This document shows, in pieces, positions 46,560-55,546 of a DNA stretch of 64,000 bases; the stretch's first letter is position 1, and every line of letters starts with the position of its first letter. The stretch comes from Streptomyces pyxinicus. GTDB taxonomy: Bacteria; Actinomycetota; Actinomycetes; Streptomycetales; Streptomycetaceae. The notes under the pieces were generated by a model that saw only the letters and a list, made by a program, of their open reading frames with translations, was not told where the DNA came from and did not search any database. The DNA lies in NCBI RefSeq assembly GCF_024753135.1, contig NZ_JANUGP010000002.1, positions 1 to 64,000 of the forward strand. Reading direction: 5' to 3'. Both the position numbers and the translations under genes were made by a program.

Positions 46560-49067
46560 TCAACCCGGGTAGCGGTACGTCGTGGTGGCCTCCTCGTACA
46601 GCCGGGTGACCTCGTCCCGGTCGGACTCGGGGCCGCGCACCTGGACGATGTGGTAACGGCCGTTCAGCAGGATCGCCATGTTGCGCACGAACAGGTCGCG
46701 TCCCTGTCCGTCGGTCCAGGTGTACTGCCCCTCGGCCATGGTGCGTCCGCCGACCTGGATGGTCTTGAGGCCGGTGGCGGTGGACCAGCTGGAGTCGCGG
46801 TAGGGCTGGAGTTCGCGCTCCTTGTCCTGCTGGTAGGCCATGGGGTCGTCGCCGCCCGCGGAGGCGGAGTCCCGGCCGGGTACGACGATCAGCTCGAAGT
46901 CGCCGTGGGCGTAGACGACCTGGCCGCTGCCGTTCTTCGGGGTGCGGGTCCAGCCCTTGGCCACGGCGACCCGGAAGCCGTCCGGGTCCTTGCGCAGCGT
47001 GAAACCGTCGGGGACGGACGGGCCGCCGCCGGTCTGCGTCTCGGTGGCGGGCGCGGAGGCGGAGGGGTCGCCGCCGGGTGTGCCCTGCCCCGTCGAGGGC
47101 CCGTCGGACGGTTCGGCGGACCGGGAGGGCACCGGGTTCGCCTGGCCGGCGTTGTCGCTGTCGCCGTCGGTCTGCTTCGGCATGAACAGCATCGCGTAGG
47201 CGATCGCCCCGGCCAGCAGGAGCAGCACCAGCACGAGCAGGACCCGGCCGAGGCTGTGCGGCGAACGGCCGCCGTCCCGGCCGCGTTTGTGCCGGCCGTG
47301 CGGGTGATTCGCGGGCACTCGGGCACGGCGCCGTCGCACCAGCTCGCCGCGTCGCCGCACGATCGGCAGCCGGCGCGGATCGGCGGGCGGTACGGGGACG
47401 ACATGCGCGCCGGCGTCGGGTTCGGGCGCGGACCGCACCAGCGAGCGCAGCCAGCCGCTCAGTTCCTCGAAGTCGAGCCGGTCGGTGGGGTCCTGACGCA
47501 GCAACGACTCGACGACCGGGCGCAGCGGGCCGCACTCCTCGGCGAACGCGGGCGGCTCGGCGCACACCAGCTGCACCAGCTCCGCCGTGGACTCCTCGGG
47601 GTACGGCGCGTGTCCCTGCACCGACCGGAACAGCAGCGCGCCGAGGGCCCACAGGTCGGTGGCGGGCCCGACCGGCGCCGCCAACTGCCAGTTCTCGTGC
47701 ATCGGTCCGGCCTGCTCCGGCGCCCACCGCTCGGTCACCGGCCCGACCACGGTCATCCGCACCTGCCGCGCCCGCTCGGCCGCGAGCGCGGTCCCGGGCC
47801 CACGCCGCCCACCACCGCCGTGCCCGCCGTCGTCCCAACGGCCGGTGCCCTGCGCGGGCAGGGCGGGGGGCGGGGTGCCGCGCGTCGGGTCCCCGGCGGC
47901 GGGCCCCCCGGGGAGGGGCAGGCGGTGCCCGGTGGCCGCCGGCGGCAGGCCCGGGCGCTCGGTGCCGGACGGTTCGGCGGAGTCGGGGCGTGGTGCGGCG
48001 CCGTGCCAGGGAGCGCCCTGGACGCCGTACGGCTCGGCGATCCGGCCGGAGGGCGGCGTGCCGTACGGCGGCTGCCCCGCTCCGGTGTCGCCCTCGGCGG
48101 GGGTGCGCGCCCCGGGCAGGGCGGCCCGGCCGTCCCGCCCGGCCTCCTGCACCCGGGCGGCGGCGCGGGCGCCCGCGCGGTAGGCGGCGATGGCACCGGC
48201 CCGGGCGGCCCGGACGTCCGCGCCGCTCTCCAGGGCGCGGGGCCCCGCCGGAGCCGGCGCGCCGGCCGCTCCCGGTGCCGGCAGGCCACCGGCCGCCCGC
48301 GCCTGGATCGCGGCCCGCCGCGCGGTCTCGGGGTCGACGGCGGCGTCCGGGGCGCCGCCCTCCGCTCCCGACGCCTGCGGAACCTCCGTGTCCCGGTACC
48401 GGGGAGACCCTTCCCCGGCACTGTCCCCCGCTTCCTCCGCGTCTTCCGGGGCCGGCACCGGGTCGTACCCGCACAGTGCCTCCTGGGCCGCGCCGACCGC
48501 CAGGCCCGTCAGCAGGACGCGGCCGTCCTCGCAGACCAGCACCGTGCGAGCGGTGATGTTGCGGTGGACCCAGCCGTGGGCGTGCAGCACCCGCAGGGCC
48601 ATGAGGACGTCGGCGGCGACCTCGGCCGCCCGGTACGGCGTCAGGGGGTGCTCGGTGAGCAGCGCGCTGAGCGGGCGGGCGGCGACCAGTTCGCTGACGA
48701 TCCACAGCGAGCCGCCCTCGGCGAACACGTCGAAGACCTGGTCGAGACGCGGGTGGTCGGGTATGCGGGCCGCCGCCTGCACGGCCTCCACGGCGCGTCG
48801 CACCGCGGGGTCGGCGGGGCGCCGGGACGCGCCGGGGGCCGCCGGGACCGCCCGGGTACCGCGCCCGCGGGCCGTGAACCCGTCGGGCAGGCCCTCCGCG
48901 TCGAGCACCTCCGCCTCGACGACCTCCGGCAACGGCACCTGCCGTACCAGCACTTCCTGACCGCTGTAGGTGTCGAAGGCCGGGGTCTCGGTGAGTTCGT
49001 ACTCGTCGGAGGGCGGCAGCGGCAGCCGGTAGCGGTCGGCGAGCACCCGACCCGCGTACTCCTCCAC
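46560..49067 (-). CDS. Membrane pseudokinase of the Ser/Thr kinase family
   Basis: 835 residues from GTG 49067, with GGGGGAGG upstream. The kinase fold is recognisable (FAEGGSLWIVSELVAARPL; LHAHGWVHRN; PVGPATDLWALGALLFRSV), but catalytic residues are gone. The Gly loop is absent, the ATP-binding Lys is Arg (VLVRQV), HRD reads HRN, and DFG reads TGL. A very long Pro/Gly/Ala-rich insertion (about residues 215-450) splits the kinase-like region. A transmembrane helix (VLLVLVLLLLAGAIAYAMLF) precedes an extracytoplasmic domain (FTLRKDPDGFRVAVAKGW) like those of its neighbours. It probably acts as a scaffold or allosteric partner. Confidence 0.85.
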   Translation of the reverse strand: MEEYAGRVLADRYRLPLPPSDEYELTETPAFDTYSGQEVLVRQVPLPEVVEAEVLDAEGLPDGFTARGRGTRAVPAAPGASRRPADPAVRRAVEAVQAAARIPDHPRLDQVFDVFAEGGSLWIVSELVAARPLSALLTEHPLTPYRAAEVAADVLMALRVLHAHGWVHRNITARTVLVCEDGRVLLTGLAVGAAQEALCGYDPVPAPEDAEEAGDSAGEGSPRYRDTEVPQASGAEGGAPDAAVDPETARRAAIQARAAGGLPAPGAAGAPAPAGPRALESGADVRAARAGAIAAYRAGARAAARVQEAGRDGRAALPGARTPAEGDTGAGQPPYGTPPSGRIAEPYGVQGAPWHGAAPRPDSAEPSGTERPGLPPAATGHRLPLPGGPAAGDPTRGTPPPALPAQGTGRWDDGGHGGGGRRGPGTALAAERARQVRMTVVGPVTERWAPEQAGPMHENWQLAAPVGPATDLWALGALLFRSVQGHAPYPEESTAELVQLVCAEPPAFAEECGPLRPVVESLLRQDPTDRLDFEELSGWLRSLVRSAPEPDAGAHVVPVPPADPRRLPIVRRRGELVRRRRARVPANHPHGRHKRGRDGGRSPHSLGRVLLVLVLLLLAGAIAYAMLFMPKQTDGDSDNAGQANPVPSRSAEPSDGPSTGQGTPGGDPSASAPATETQTGGGPSVPDGFTLRKDPDGFRVAVAKGWTRTPKNGSGQVVYAHGDFELIVVPGRDSASAGGDDPMAYQQDKERELQPYRDSSWSTATGLKTIQVGGRTMAEGQYTWTDGQGRDLFVRNMAILLNGRYHIVQVRGPESDRDEVTRLYEEATTTYRYPG

Positions 49068-49230
49068 GTTGCCTCCCCCGGCCGCCCGGTCGCTCACTTC
49101 CGCTCGCCCCGCGACCCGTTTCGCACCCGCTTCCGGCCGCGTACGGTCCGCAACCATTCACGATACGTGCCGGAGGCAACCCGCATTGAGAGGATGACGG
49201 ATTCTCAGGCGCCAAACCGGCGGCGTACGC

Positions 49231-51294
49231 CTAGGACTTGGGCTTGAAGGACTCCGTCAGCGTCTTCCAGGTGTCCTTGCGCAGGGCGCTGTCCCAGTTC
49301 GCGGCCTTCGCGCTGTACATCAGGCCGTAACCCTGGTGCCCGTTGACCACGAACCCCCGGTCGATGCTGCGGTATCCGGTACCCCCGTCGGTGTAGGTGA
49401 ACTCCCAGTCGGCGGTGTTCCAGTCGCGGTAGTCCACCTTCTCTATGCGGATCTTCCGGTAGTGGGGGCGTCGCATGTCGCGCTCCTGGTTCCGCCAGTC
49501 CGCCACCGGGTCGGACTTGGGCGTGCTCGTCCACCCGATGAGCAGCCGCTGTCCGTCCGGACCGGTGTAGCGGTCGCCGGCGCCGCCGGACGACTTGAAC
49601 GACCACCCCTTCGGCAGCCCGATCGAGTAGCCCTGGCCGCCCTTGCGGGTCGAGACGGCCGGCGCGGCGGACTTGTCCTCGTCGCCGGACGACGTGGCGG
49701 ACTTCTCGGGGGTGCCGGTGCTCGCGTCCGTCGCGTCGTCCGTGCCCGAGCCGGTGCTCGCCGTGGCGGTGCTCGCTCCGTCGGTGCGCGTGCCGCCGCC
49801 CGCGCCCTTGGTCTTCTCGTCGTGCTTCGTCGTCGCCTTGCCGCCGGCCACCGCCTTGCCGCCGTCGCTCGTGCCGCCGGCGTTGTCGTCACCGCCGCCG
49901 AGCGTGAGGGCCAGCACGGTGCCGAGCACCGCGAGGACGACCACCACGGCGATGACCAGCAGCGTCCGCTTGGACACCACATCGGTCAGCGGCGCCTTCG
50001 GCACCGGCCGGGGCCGGATGTCGAGGTCCGGCGGCGGTACCACGGGCCACCCGGAACTCTGCTTCCGCGCGGCCGGGTCCGGCGTGCCGGGGGCAGCCGG
50101 GGCGGAACCGGCGGGCCGGCCCGCTCCGGACGCGGCGGAGGACGCGGGCCGCGCTCCACCGGCCGCCGCTGCCGACGCGCCGCTGCCGGAGTCGGTGCCG
50201 GTACGTGTGCCGCTGCCGGTTCCGGCGCGCGTGCCGCTGTCGCTCGCGGTGCCGGTGCCGTTCTTCGTGCGCGCCGTCGCCGCGGCCGAGGCCGCCCCGG
50301 CCGCCTTGCGCACCGAGCGCAGCGCGCCGCGCAGCTTCTCCCCGGCCTCCTCGCCCCGCCGGCTCTCGGGCGGGCCGGGCTGGGCGGGCAGCGGCACCAC
50401 ACGCGTGGCGTCCAGCGCCTCCCGCTCGGGCGCGTGGATGACCGCGTTGAGCATGCGCCGGGCCCCGGCGTCGTCGAGCCGCTGGGCCGGGTCCTTGGTG
50501 AGCAGGCCGTAGATGACGTCCCGCAGCGGGCCCGCGTTCTTGGGCTCCTCCAGTTGCTCGGTCATCACGGCGGTGAGGGTGGCGATCGCCGAGCCCCTGT
50601 CGTACGGCGGCGCGCCCTCGACCGCCGCGTACAGCAGGCCGCCGAGCGACCACAGGTCGGCCGCCGGGCCGGGCTTGTGGCCGCGGGCCCGCTCGGGCGA
50701 GATGTAGGAGGGCGCGCCGACGAGCATGCCGGTGGAGGTGATGGACGGGTCGCCCTCGACCTGTGCGATGCCGAAGTCGGTGAGGACGACCCGGCCGTCC
50801 TCGGCGATGAGCACGTTGGACGGCTTCACGTCGCGGTGCAGGATGCCCTCGCGGTGCGCGGAGCGCAGCACGTCGAGGACGGCGAGCCCGACCTCGGCGG
50901 CGCGCTTCGGCTCCAGCAGGCCGTCCTCGCGGATGACCTCGGCGAGGGACTTGCCCTCGACCAACTCCATGACGATCCAGGGCCGGTCGTCCTCGTCGAC
51001 CACATCGAAGACCGTCACCGCGCTGTTGTTGCGGATCCGGGCGATCGCCTTGGCCTCACGCAGGGTGCGCGTGATCAGACGCCGCTTCTCCTCCTCGTCG
51101 ATGTTGGTCGGGAACCGCAGCTCCTTGACCGCCACCGTGCGGCCCAGGGTCTCGTCCTCGGCGCGCCAGACCGTGCCCATGCCGCCCCGGCCCAGCACGT
51201 CTCCCAGCCGGTACCGACCGGCGAGGAGACGCCGCTCGCCCTTGCCCTGCCGAGTCTCCTGACGGGAAGTGCCCGCCCGCTCCGCCTCCGACAT
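49231..51294 (-). CDS. Membrane Ser/Thr protein kinase
   Basis: 687 residues from ATG 51294, preceded by GAGGGGA. Intact motifs: VLGRGGMGTVW, VAVKEL, HRDVKPSNVLI and DFGIAQ, then ISPERARG. A long Ala/Gly/Ser/Thr-rich linker (about 330-420) precedes the transmembrane helix (TLLVIAVVVVLAVLGTVLAL). A second Thr/Lys-rich linker reaches the extracytoplasmic domain starting GGQGYSIGLPKGWSF. First gene of the kinase array in transcription order; its promoter should lie in 51295-51514. Confidence 0.9.
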   Translation of the reverse strand: MSEAERAGTSRQETRQGKGERRLLAGRYRLGDVLGRGGMGTVWRAEDETLGRTVAVKELRFPTNIDEEEKRRLITRTLREAKAIARIRNNSAVTVFDVVDEDDRPWIVMELVEGKSLAEVIREDGLLEPKRAAEVGLAVLDVLRSAHREGILHRDVKPSNVLIAEDGRVVLTDFGIAQVEGDPSITSTGMLVGAPSYISPERARGHKPGPAADLWSLGGLLYAAVEGAPPYDRGSAIATLTAVMTEQLEEPKNAGPLRDVIYGLLTKDPAQRLDDAGARRMLNAVIHAPEREALDATRVVPLPAQPGPPESRRGEEAGEKLRGALRSVRKAAGAASAAATARTKNGTGTASDSGTRAGTGSGTRTGTDSGSGASAAAAGGARPASSAASGAGRPAGSAPAAPGTPDPAARKQSSGWPVVPPPDLDIRPRPVPKAPLTDVVSKRTLLVIAVVVVLAVLGTVLALTLGGGDDNAGGTSDGGKAVAGGKATTKHDEKTKGAGGGTRTDGASTATASTGSGTDDATDASTGTPEKSATSSGDEDKSAAPAVSTRKGGQGYSIGLPKGWSFKSSGGAGDRYTGPDGQRLLIGWTSTPKSDPVADWRNQERDMRRPHYRKIRIEKVDYRDWNTADWEFTYTDGGTGYRSIDRGFVVNGHQGYGLMYSAKAANWDSALRKDTWKTLTESFKPKS

Positions 51295-51514
51295 GCGTCC
51301 CCTCAAACAACCCGCCCTGACCGAGGCTCCATTGTCCCTCACCCCGCAAGTGCCCGGCGCCCAGGGGGCCCCTGCCCTCCGGGCGCCCCCGACCTGTCGG
51401 AAGTGTCTGTTCCGCTTACCGGGATGAGGGGCCGTAAGAGGGGAGGAACCGGTCGATGCCGCACCGGATCCGCCTGTTCCACAGTCGCCTTGACCCTTTT
51501 TCAGGCGCCCGGCC

Positions 51515-53221
51515 CTACCGCTGCACGATGTCCGGCGCCCCCAGCCGGGCCGCGTCCGCCGTCAGGTCGTCGGGCTGGAGCTGGGACTCCCGCTCGGCCT
51601 CCACCCGCTTCTCGTAGTGCTCGACCTCGCGCTCGACGCGGTCCTTGTCCCAGCCGAGGACCGGGGCCATCAGCTCGGCCGCCTCACGGGCGCTGCGGGT
51701 GCCCCGGTCGAAGGTCTCGATGGAGATGCGGGTGCGGCGGGTGAGCACGTCGTCCAGGTGCCGGGCGCCCTCGTGGGAAGCGGCGTAGACGACCTCGGCG
51801 CGCAGGTAGTCGTCGGCCGCGGCCAGCGGCTCGCCGAGGGAGGGGTCGGCGGTGATGAGGTCAAGGAGTTCCTCGGCCATCGAGCCGTAGCGGTTGAGCA
51901 GGTGCTCCACGCGGACCACGTGCAGTCCGGTGCGGGCGGCTATCCGCGCCCGCGCGTTCCACAGCGCCTGGTAGCCCTCGGCGCCGAGCAGCGGGGTCTC
52001 CTCCGTCACGCAGTCGGCGACGCGGGTGTCGAGGCCGTGCACCGCCTCGTCCACGGCGTCCTTGGCCATCACCCGGTAGGTCGTGTACTTGCCGCCCGCC
52101 ACGACCACCAGACCCGGCGCCGGGTGGGCGACCGTGTGCTCGCGGGACAGCTTGCTGGTGGCGTCCGACTCGCCGGCCAGCAGGGGCCGCAGGCCCGCGT
52201 AGACCCCCTGCACGTCGTCGCGGCCGAGTGGGACCGCGAGCACCGAGTTGACGTGTTCCAGCAGGTAGTCGATGTCGGCGCTGGACGCGGCCGGGTGGGC
52301 CTTGTCGAGGTCCCACTCGGTGTCGGTGGTGCCGATGATCCAGTGCCGGCCCCAGGGGATGACGAAGAGGACGGACTTCTCGGTGCGCAGGATCAGACCG
52401 GTGGTGGAGTGGATCCGGTCCTTGGGCACGACGAGGTGGATGCCCTTGGAGGCGCGGACGTGGAACTGGCCGCGCTCGCCCACCATGGCCTGGGTGTCGT
52501 CGGTCCACACACCGGTGGCGTTGACGATCTGCTTCGCGCGGATCTCGTACTCCCCGCCGCCCTCGACATCCCGCACCCGGGCGCCGACCACCCGCTCGCC
52601 CTCGCGCAGGAAGCCGGTCACCCGCGCCTGGTTGGCCACCCGCGCGCCGTAGGACGCCGCCGTGCGTACCAGGGTGGCGACGAAGCGGGCGTCGTCCATC
52701 TGGGCGTCGTAGTACTGCAGGGCGCCGACCAGGGCGTCCTTGCGCAGGCAGGGGGCGACGCGCAGGGCGTGACGGCGGCTCAGGTGCCGGTGCGCGGGCA
52801 GGCCCCGGCCGTGTCCGCGGGCCATGGACATCGCGTCGTAGAGCGCGACGCCCGAGCCGGCGTAGAACCGCTCCCAGGCCTTGTGCTGGAGCGGGTAGAG
52901 GAACGCCACCGGTTTGACCAGGTGCGGGGCGAGCCGCTCCAGCAGCAGGCCGCGCTCCTTGAGGGCCTCGCGCACCAGGGCGAAGTCGAGCATCTCCAGA
53001 TAGCGCAGGCCGCCGTGGATCAGCTTGCTGGACCGGCTGGAGGTGCCGGACGCCCAGTCGCGGGCCTCGACCAGGCCGGTGGACAGGCCCCGGGTGACCG
53101 CGTCGAGCGCGGTGCCGGCGCCGACCACTCCGCCGCCGACCACCAGCACGTCCAGCTCGCGTTCCGCCATCGCCGCCAGTGCCTCGGCCCGCTGGACCGG
53201 CCCCAGAGTCGCTGTCCTCAC
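51515..53221 (-). CDS. glpD: Glycerol-3-phosphate dehydrogenase (FAD, GlpD type)
   Basis: A 568-residue flavoprotein. The FAD motif VLVVGGGVVGAGTALDA opens the protein, followed by GTSSRSSKLIHGGLRYLE, the GlpD substrate-domain signature, and GRHWIIGTTDTEWD. The C-terminal helical cap is present. It oxidises glycerol 3-phosphate to dihydroxyacetone phosphate at the membrane, passing electrons to quinone. Start GTG 53221 follows GGGAGG. The upstream region holds an AC-rich sequence that may be a DeoR-type operator. Confidence 0.95.
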   Translation of the reverse strand: MRTATLGPVQRAEALAAMAERELDVLVVGGGVVGAGTALDAVTRGLSTGLVEARDWASGTSSRSSKLIHGGLRYLEMLDFALVREALKERGLLLERLAPHLVKPVAFLYPLQHKAWERFYAGSGVALYDAMSMARGHGRGLPAHRHLSRRHALRVAPCLRKDALVGALQYYDAQMDDARFVATLVRTAASYGARVANQARVTGFLREGERVVGARVRDVEGGGEYEIRAKQIVNATGVWTDDTQAMVGERGQFHVRASKGIHLVVPKDRIHSTTGLILRTEKSVLFVIPWGRHWIIGTTDTEWDLDKAHPAASSADIDYLLEHVNSVLAVPLGRDDVQGVYAGLRPLLAGESDATSKLSREHTVAHPAPGLVVVAGGKYTTYRVMAKDAVDEAVHGLDTRVADCVTEETPLLGAEGYQALWNARARIAARTGLHVVRVEHLLNRYGSMAEELLDLITADPSLGEPLAAADDYLRAEVVYAASHEGARHLDDVLTRRTRISIETFDRGTRSAREAAELMAPVLGWDKDRVEREVEHYEKRVEAERESQLQPDDLTADAARLGAPDIVQR

Positions 53222-53378
53222 CGCTGCCTCCCGCTGTCGCTGACCCGCTCACGTCGGCCGCACCCCGTGGGTGACGCCCGGTTCATCCACTCCTCATGCC
53301 CAAATTCTGACCGGGCTGCCCGGCTTCGGCCACCACGGCCTCCCGAGCCTGTGGACAACTCGCGCACAACCCTTGCAA

Positions 53379-53400
53379 GACACACGAACACAATCACACA
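53379..53400 (-). promoter_or_regulatory. Possible DeoR-type operator in the glpD upstream region
   Basis: On the minus strand the region reads TGTGTGATTGTGTTCGTGTG, with short TGTG/TTCGTG repeats. I recall such repeats upstream of glycerol and sugar genes controlled by DeoR/GlpR-type repressors in actinobacteria. The link is by pattern only. Confidence 0.3.
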
Positions 53401-53503
53401 TAACGGTCATATAGGTACCTAGTCTGACATTGCGCTCGCTCATCCTGTCCACAGCGGTTGCGCACCTGTCCCGCTTCGGTTACTGGGAAGGACGGCTCAC
53501 GCC

Positions 53504-54712
53504 ATGCCCGCAGACCTCGCCGTCATCGGACTCGGTCCCTACGGCTCGCCGCTCGCCCAGGCCGCCGTAGCCGCCGGCGTCCACACCATCGGCTTCGCCA
53601 CCGGCCCGGAGGCGTCCTCGCTCAGCCCCGCCGAGCTGCGCCGGATGCACGCCACCGGCTTCCGGCCGGGCACCGACCCGGCACAGCTGGGCCGGGTGCG
53701 CACGGCGGTGATCTGCGTGCCGACCCCGCGCGGCGCCGACGGGGCGCCCGACCTGGGCCAGGTCGAGGCCGCCGCCCGCGCCCTCGCCGAGCACCTGCGC
53801 CCGCACACCACGGTCATCCTGGAGTCGCCGGTACTGCCCGGCACCACCGAGGAGTTCCTGCGCCCGCTGCTGGAGAAGGGCTCGGGGCTCCGGGCCGGCC
53901 GCGACTTCCACCTCGCCTACTCCCCCAGCCGGGTCGACCCCGGCAACCGCGAGCACACCCCGGCCAACACCCCGAAGGTCATCGGGGGCCTCACCCCCGC
54001 GTGCACCGAGTCGGCCGCCGCGTTCTACGGCCGGCTCACCGACAAGGTCGTCCGCGCGCGCGGGCTGCGCGAGGCGGAGACCGTGCAGTTGCTGGAGGCC
54101 AACTTCCGGCACGTCAACATCGCGCTGGTCAACGAGATGGCGGTGCTCTGCCACGAGCTGGGTGTGGACCTGTGGGACGTCATCCGGTGCGCGGAGACCA
54201 AGCCGTTCGGCTTCCAGGCGTTCCGGCCGGGCCCCGGCGTCGGCGGCCACGGCGTCCCGCACGACCTGACCGGCCACGCCACCCGCACCCTGCGGATGGT
54301 GGAGCTGGCCCAGCAGGTCAACCACCGCATGCCCCGCTACGTCGTCCAGCGCGCCGCCGCCCTGCTCAACGAGCACGGCAAGTCCGCCCGCGGCGCCCGC
54401 GTCCTGCTCCTCGGCGTCACCTACAAGCCCGACCTCGCCGACCAGCAGGGCACCCCGGCGCAGGAGATCGCGGTCCGGCTGATGGAACTGGGCGCCTCCG
54501 TCAGCTACCACGACCCCTACGTGCCCGCCTGGAACGTCCTGGACCGCCCGGTCCCGCGCGCCGACTCCCTGTACGAGGCCGCCGCCGACGCCGACCTGAC
54601 GATCCTGCTCCAGCAGCACCGCACCTACGACCTCCAGGGCCTGTCGGTGAAGGCCCAGCTCCTGCTGGACACCCGCGGCGCGGCCCCGACCGGGGCGGCC
54701 CACCGGCTCTGA
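53504..54712 (+). CDS. UDP-glucose/GDP-mannose dehydrogenase family protein lacking the catalytic cysteine
   Basis: A 402-residue protein of the nucleotide-sugar 6-dehydrogenase family. It has an N-terminal Rossmann domain (LAVIGLGPYGSPLAQAAVAA), central helical domain (ETVQLLEANFRHVNIALVNE) and C-terminal UDP-binding domain (VLLLGVTYKPDLADQQGTPA). The active-site motif, normally GVGGHC-x-P, here reads GVGGHGVPHD: the cysteine that forms the thioester intermediate is Gly250. Full oxidation to a uronic acid is therefore doubtful. It stands alone, divergent from glpD. Confidence 0.85.
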   Translation: MPADLAVIGLGPYGSPLAQAAVAAGVHTIGFATGPEASSLSPAELRRMHATGFRPGTDPAQLGRVRTAVICVPTPRGADGAPDLGQVEAAARALAEHLRPHTTVILESPVLPGTTEEFLRPLLEKGSGLRAGRDFHLAYSPSRVDPGNREHTPANTPKVIGGLTPACTESAAAFYGRLTDKVVRARGLREAETVQLLEANFRHVNIALVNEMAVLCHELGVDLWDVIRCAETKPFGFQAFRPGPGVGGHGVPHDLTGHATRTLRMVELAQQVNHRMPRYVVQRAAALLNEHGKSARGARVLLLGVTYKPDLADQQGTPAQEIAVRLMELGASVSYHDPYVPAWNVLDRPVPRADSLYEAAADADLTILLQQHRTYDLQGLSVKAQLLLDTRGAAPTGAAHRL

Positions 54713-54760
54713 CCGGGACACGGACCGGGACACGGACCGGGACACGGACCGGGTCACGAA
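54713..54760. repeat. Four 12-bp tandem repeats after the dehydrogenase stop
   Basis: CCGGGACACGGA three times (54713-54748), then CCGGGTCACGAA (54749-54760), starting on the base after the stop codon. Confidence 0.9.
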
Positions 54761-54765
54761 CGAAA

Positions 54766-54797
54766 AACAGCCGGGGGCGTTGTCGCCCCCGGCTGTT
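54766..54797 (+). terminator. Terminator after the nucleotide-sugar dehydrogenase gene
   Basis: AACAGCCGGGGGCG (54766-54779) and CGCCCCCGGCTGTT (54784-54797), a perfect 14-bp stem with loop TTGT. Confidence 0.85.
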
Positions 54798-54921
54798 AGT
54801 CTCCCCCGGACTCGTCGCACCGGTGTGCGCGAGCCTCTTCCGTTTCTCTTTTCGCGATCCAGCTGTGCCATATCCGGTTGTGCCCCATCCGGTGGTGCCA
54901 CAGCACGGGGGGTTTTCTGTC

Positions 54922-55479
54922 ATGAGCCAGTCAGTTCCACCAGCGCAGCCGCCGCAGCCGGCCCCGGTCGACGGCAATCCGTACGCCCAGCAGGCGCCCG
55001 CCCCGGCCGCCCCCGGCGTGCCCCTCCCGCCGGGGCCCGGCGCCTTCGCCGCCCCGCCGGCGCCGCCCGCGCCGGTCCGGAACAACGTGGTGCTCGGTCT
55101 GCTGGCCGCCCTGGCCGCCGCCGTCGTGGCGGGCGCCCTCTACGGCCTCGTCATCGGCGCCACCAAGCACGAGATCGGCTGGGCGGCCGTCGGCGTCGGC
55201 TTCGTCGTCGGCCTCGCGGCCGGCAAGACCGGCGGCCGCAACCCCGCCCTGCCGGTCCTCGCCGCCGCCCTGGCGCTCGGCTCCGTCTACCTCGGCCAGC
55301 TGGTCGGCGAGGCGATGATCGTCGCCGACCACTTCCACGTGGGCTTCGGCGAGGTCTTCTTCCACCACCTGGACACGGTCCAGAAGATCTGGAAGGAGGA
55401 CGCCGACCCGCTCACCTTCCTCTTCTTCGCCATCGCCGCGTTCGCCGCGTTCTCCGGCAGCAAGAAGGCCGCCCTGTAA
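54922..55479 (+). CDS. Small membrane protein with proline-rich N-terminus
   Basis: A 185-residue protein. The first 50 residues are Pro/Ala/Gln-rich and disordered, including PYAQQAPAP. Four hydrophobic segments follow: NVVLGLLAALAAAVVAGALY, WAAVGVGFVVGLAAG, LPVLAAALALGSVYLGQL and PLTFLFFAIAAFAAF. An acidic/His loop (ADHFHVGFGEVFFHHLD) is exposed between the last two. No family is recognised with confidence. It ends just before the strong 22-bp terminator shared with guaB3. Confidence 0.75.
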   Translation: MSQSVPPAQPPQPAPVDGNPYAQQAPAPAAPGVPLPPGPGAFAAPPAPPAPVRNNVVLGLLAALAAAVVAGALYGLVIGATKHEIGWAAVGVGFVVGLAAGKTGGRNPALPVLAAALALGSVYLGQLVGEAMIVADHFHVGFGEVFFHHLDTVQKIWKEDADPLTFLFFAIAAFAAFSGSKKAAL

Positions 55480-55491
55480 GGCGCCCCACGG

Positions 55492-55538
55492 GACGCGAAG
55501 GGCCCGGCCACCGATGCGGTGGCCGGGCCCTTCGCGTC
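55492..55538. terminator. Very strong bidirectional terminator
   Basis: Bases 55492-55513 and 55517-55538 are exact inverse complements: a 22-bp perfect stem with a 3-base loop, lying between the convergent membrane protein and guaB3 genes. The stem contains GAAGGGCCCGGCC. Confidence 0.92.
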
Positions 55539-55546
55539 GTACGGCG

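Noticed and set aside
53458..54921. Upstream extension of the small membrane protein frame through the nucleotide-sugar dehydrogenase gene
   Set aside because: Shadow frame of that gene; a terminator lies between it and the ATG at 54922.
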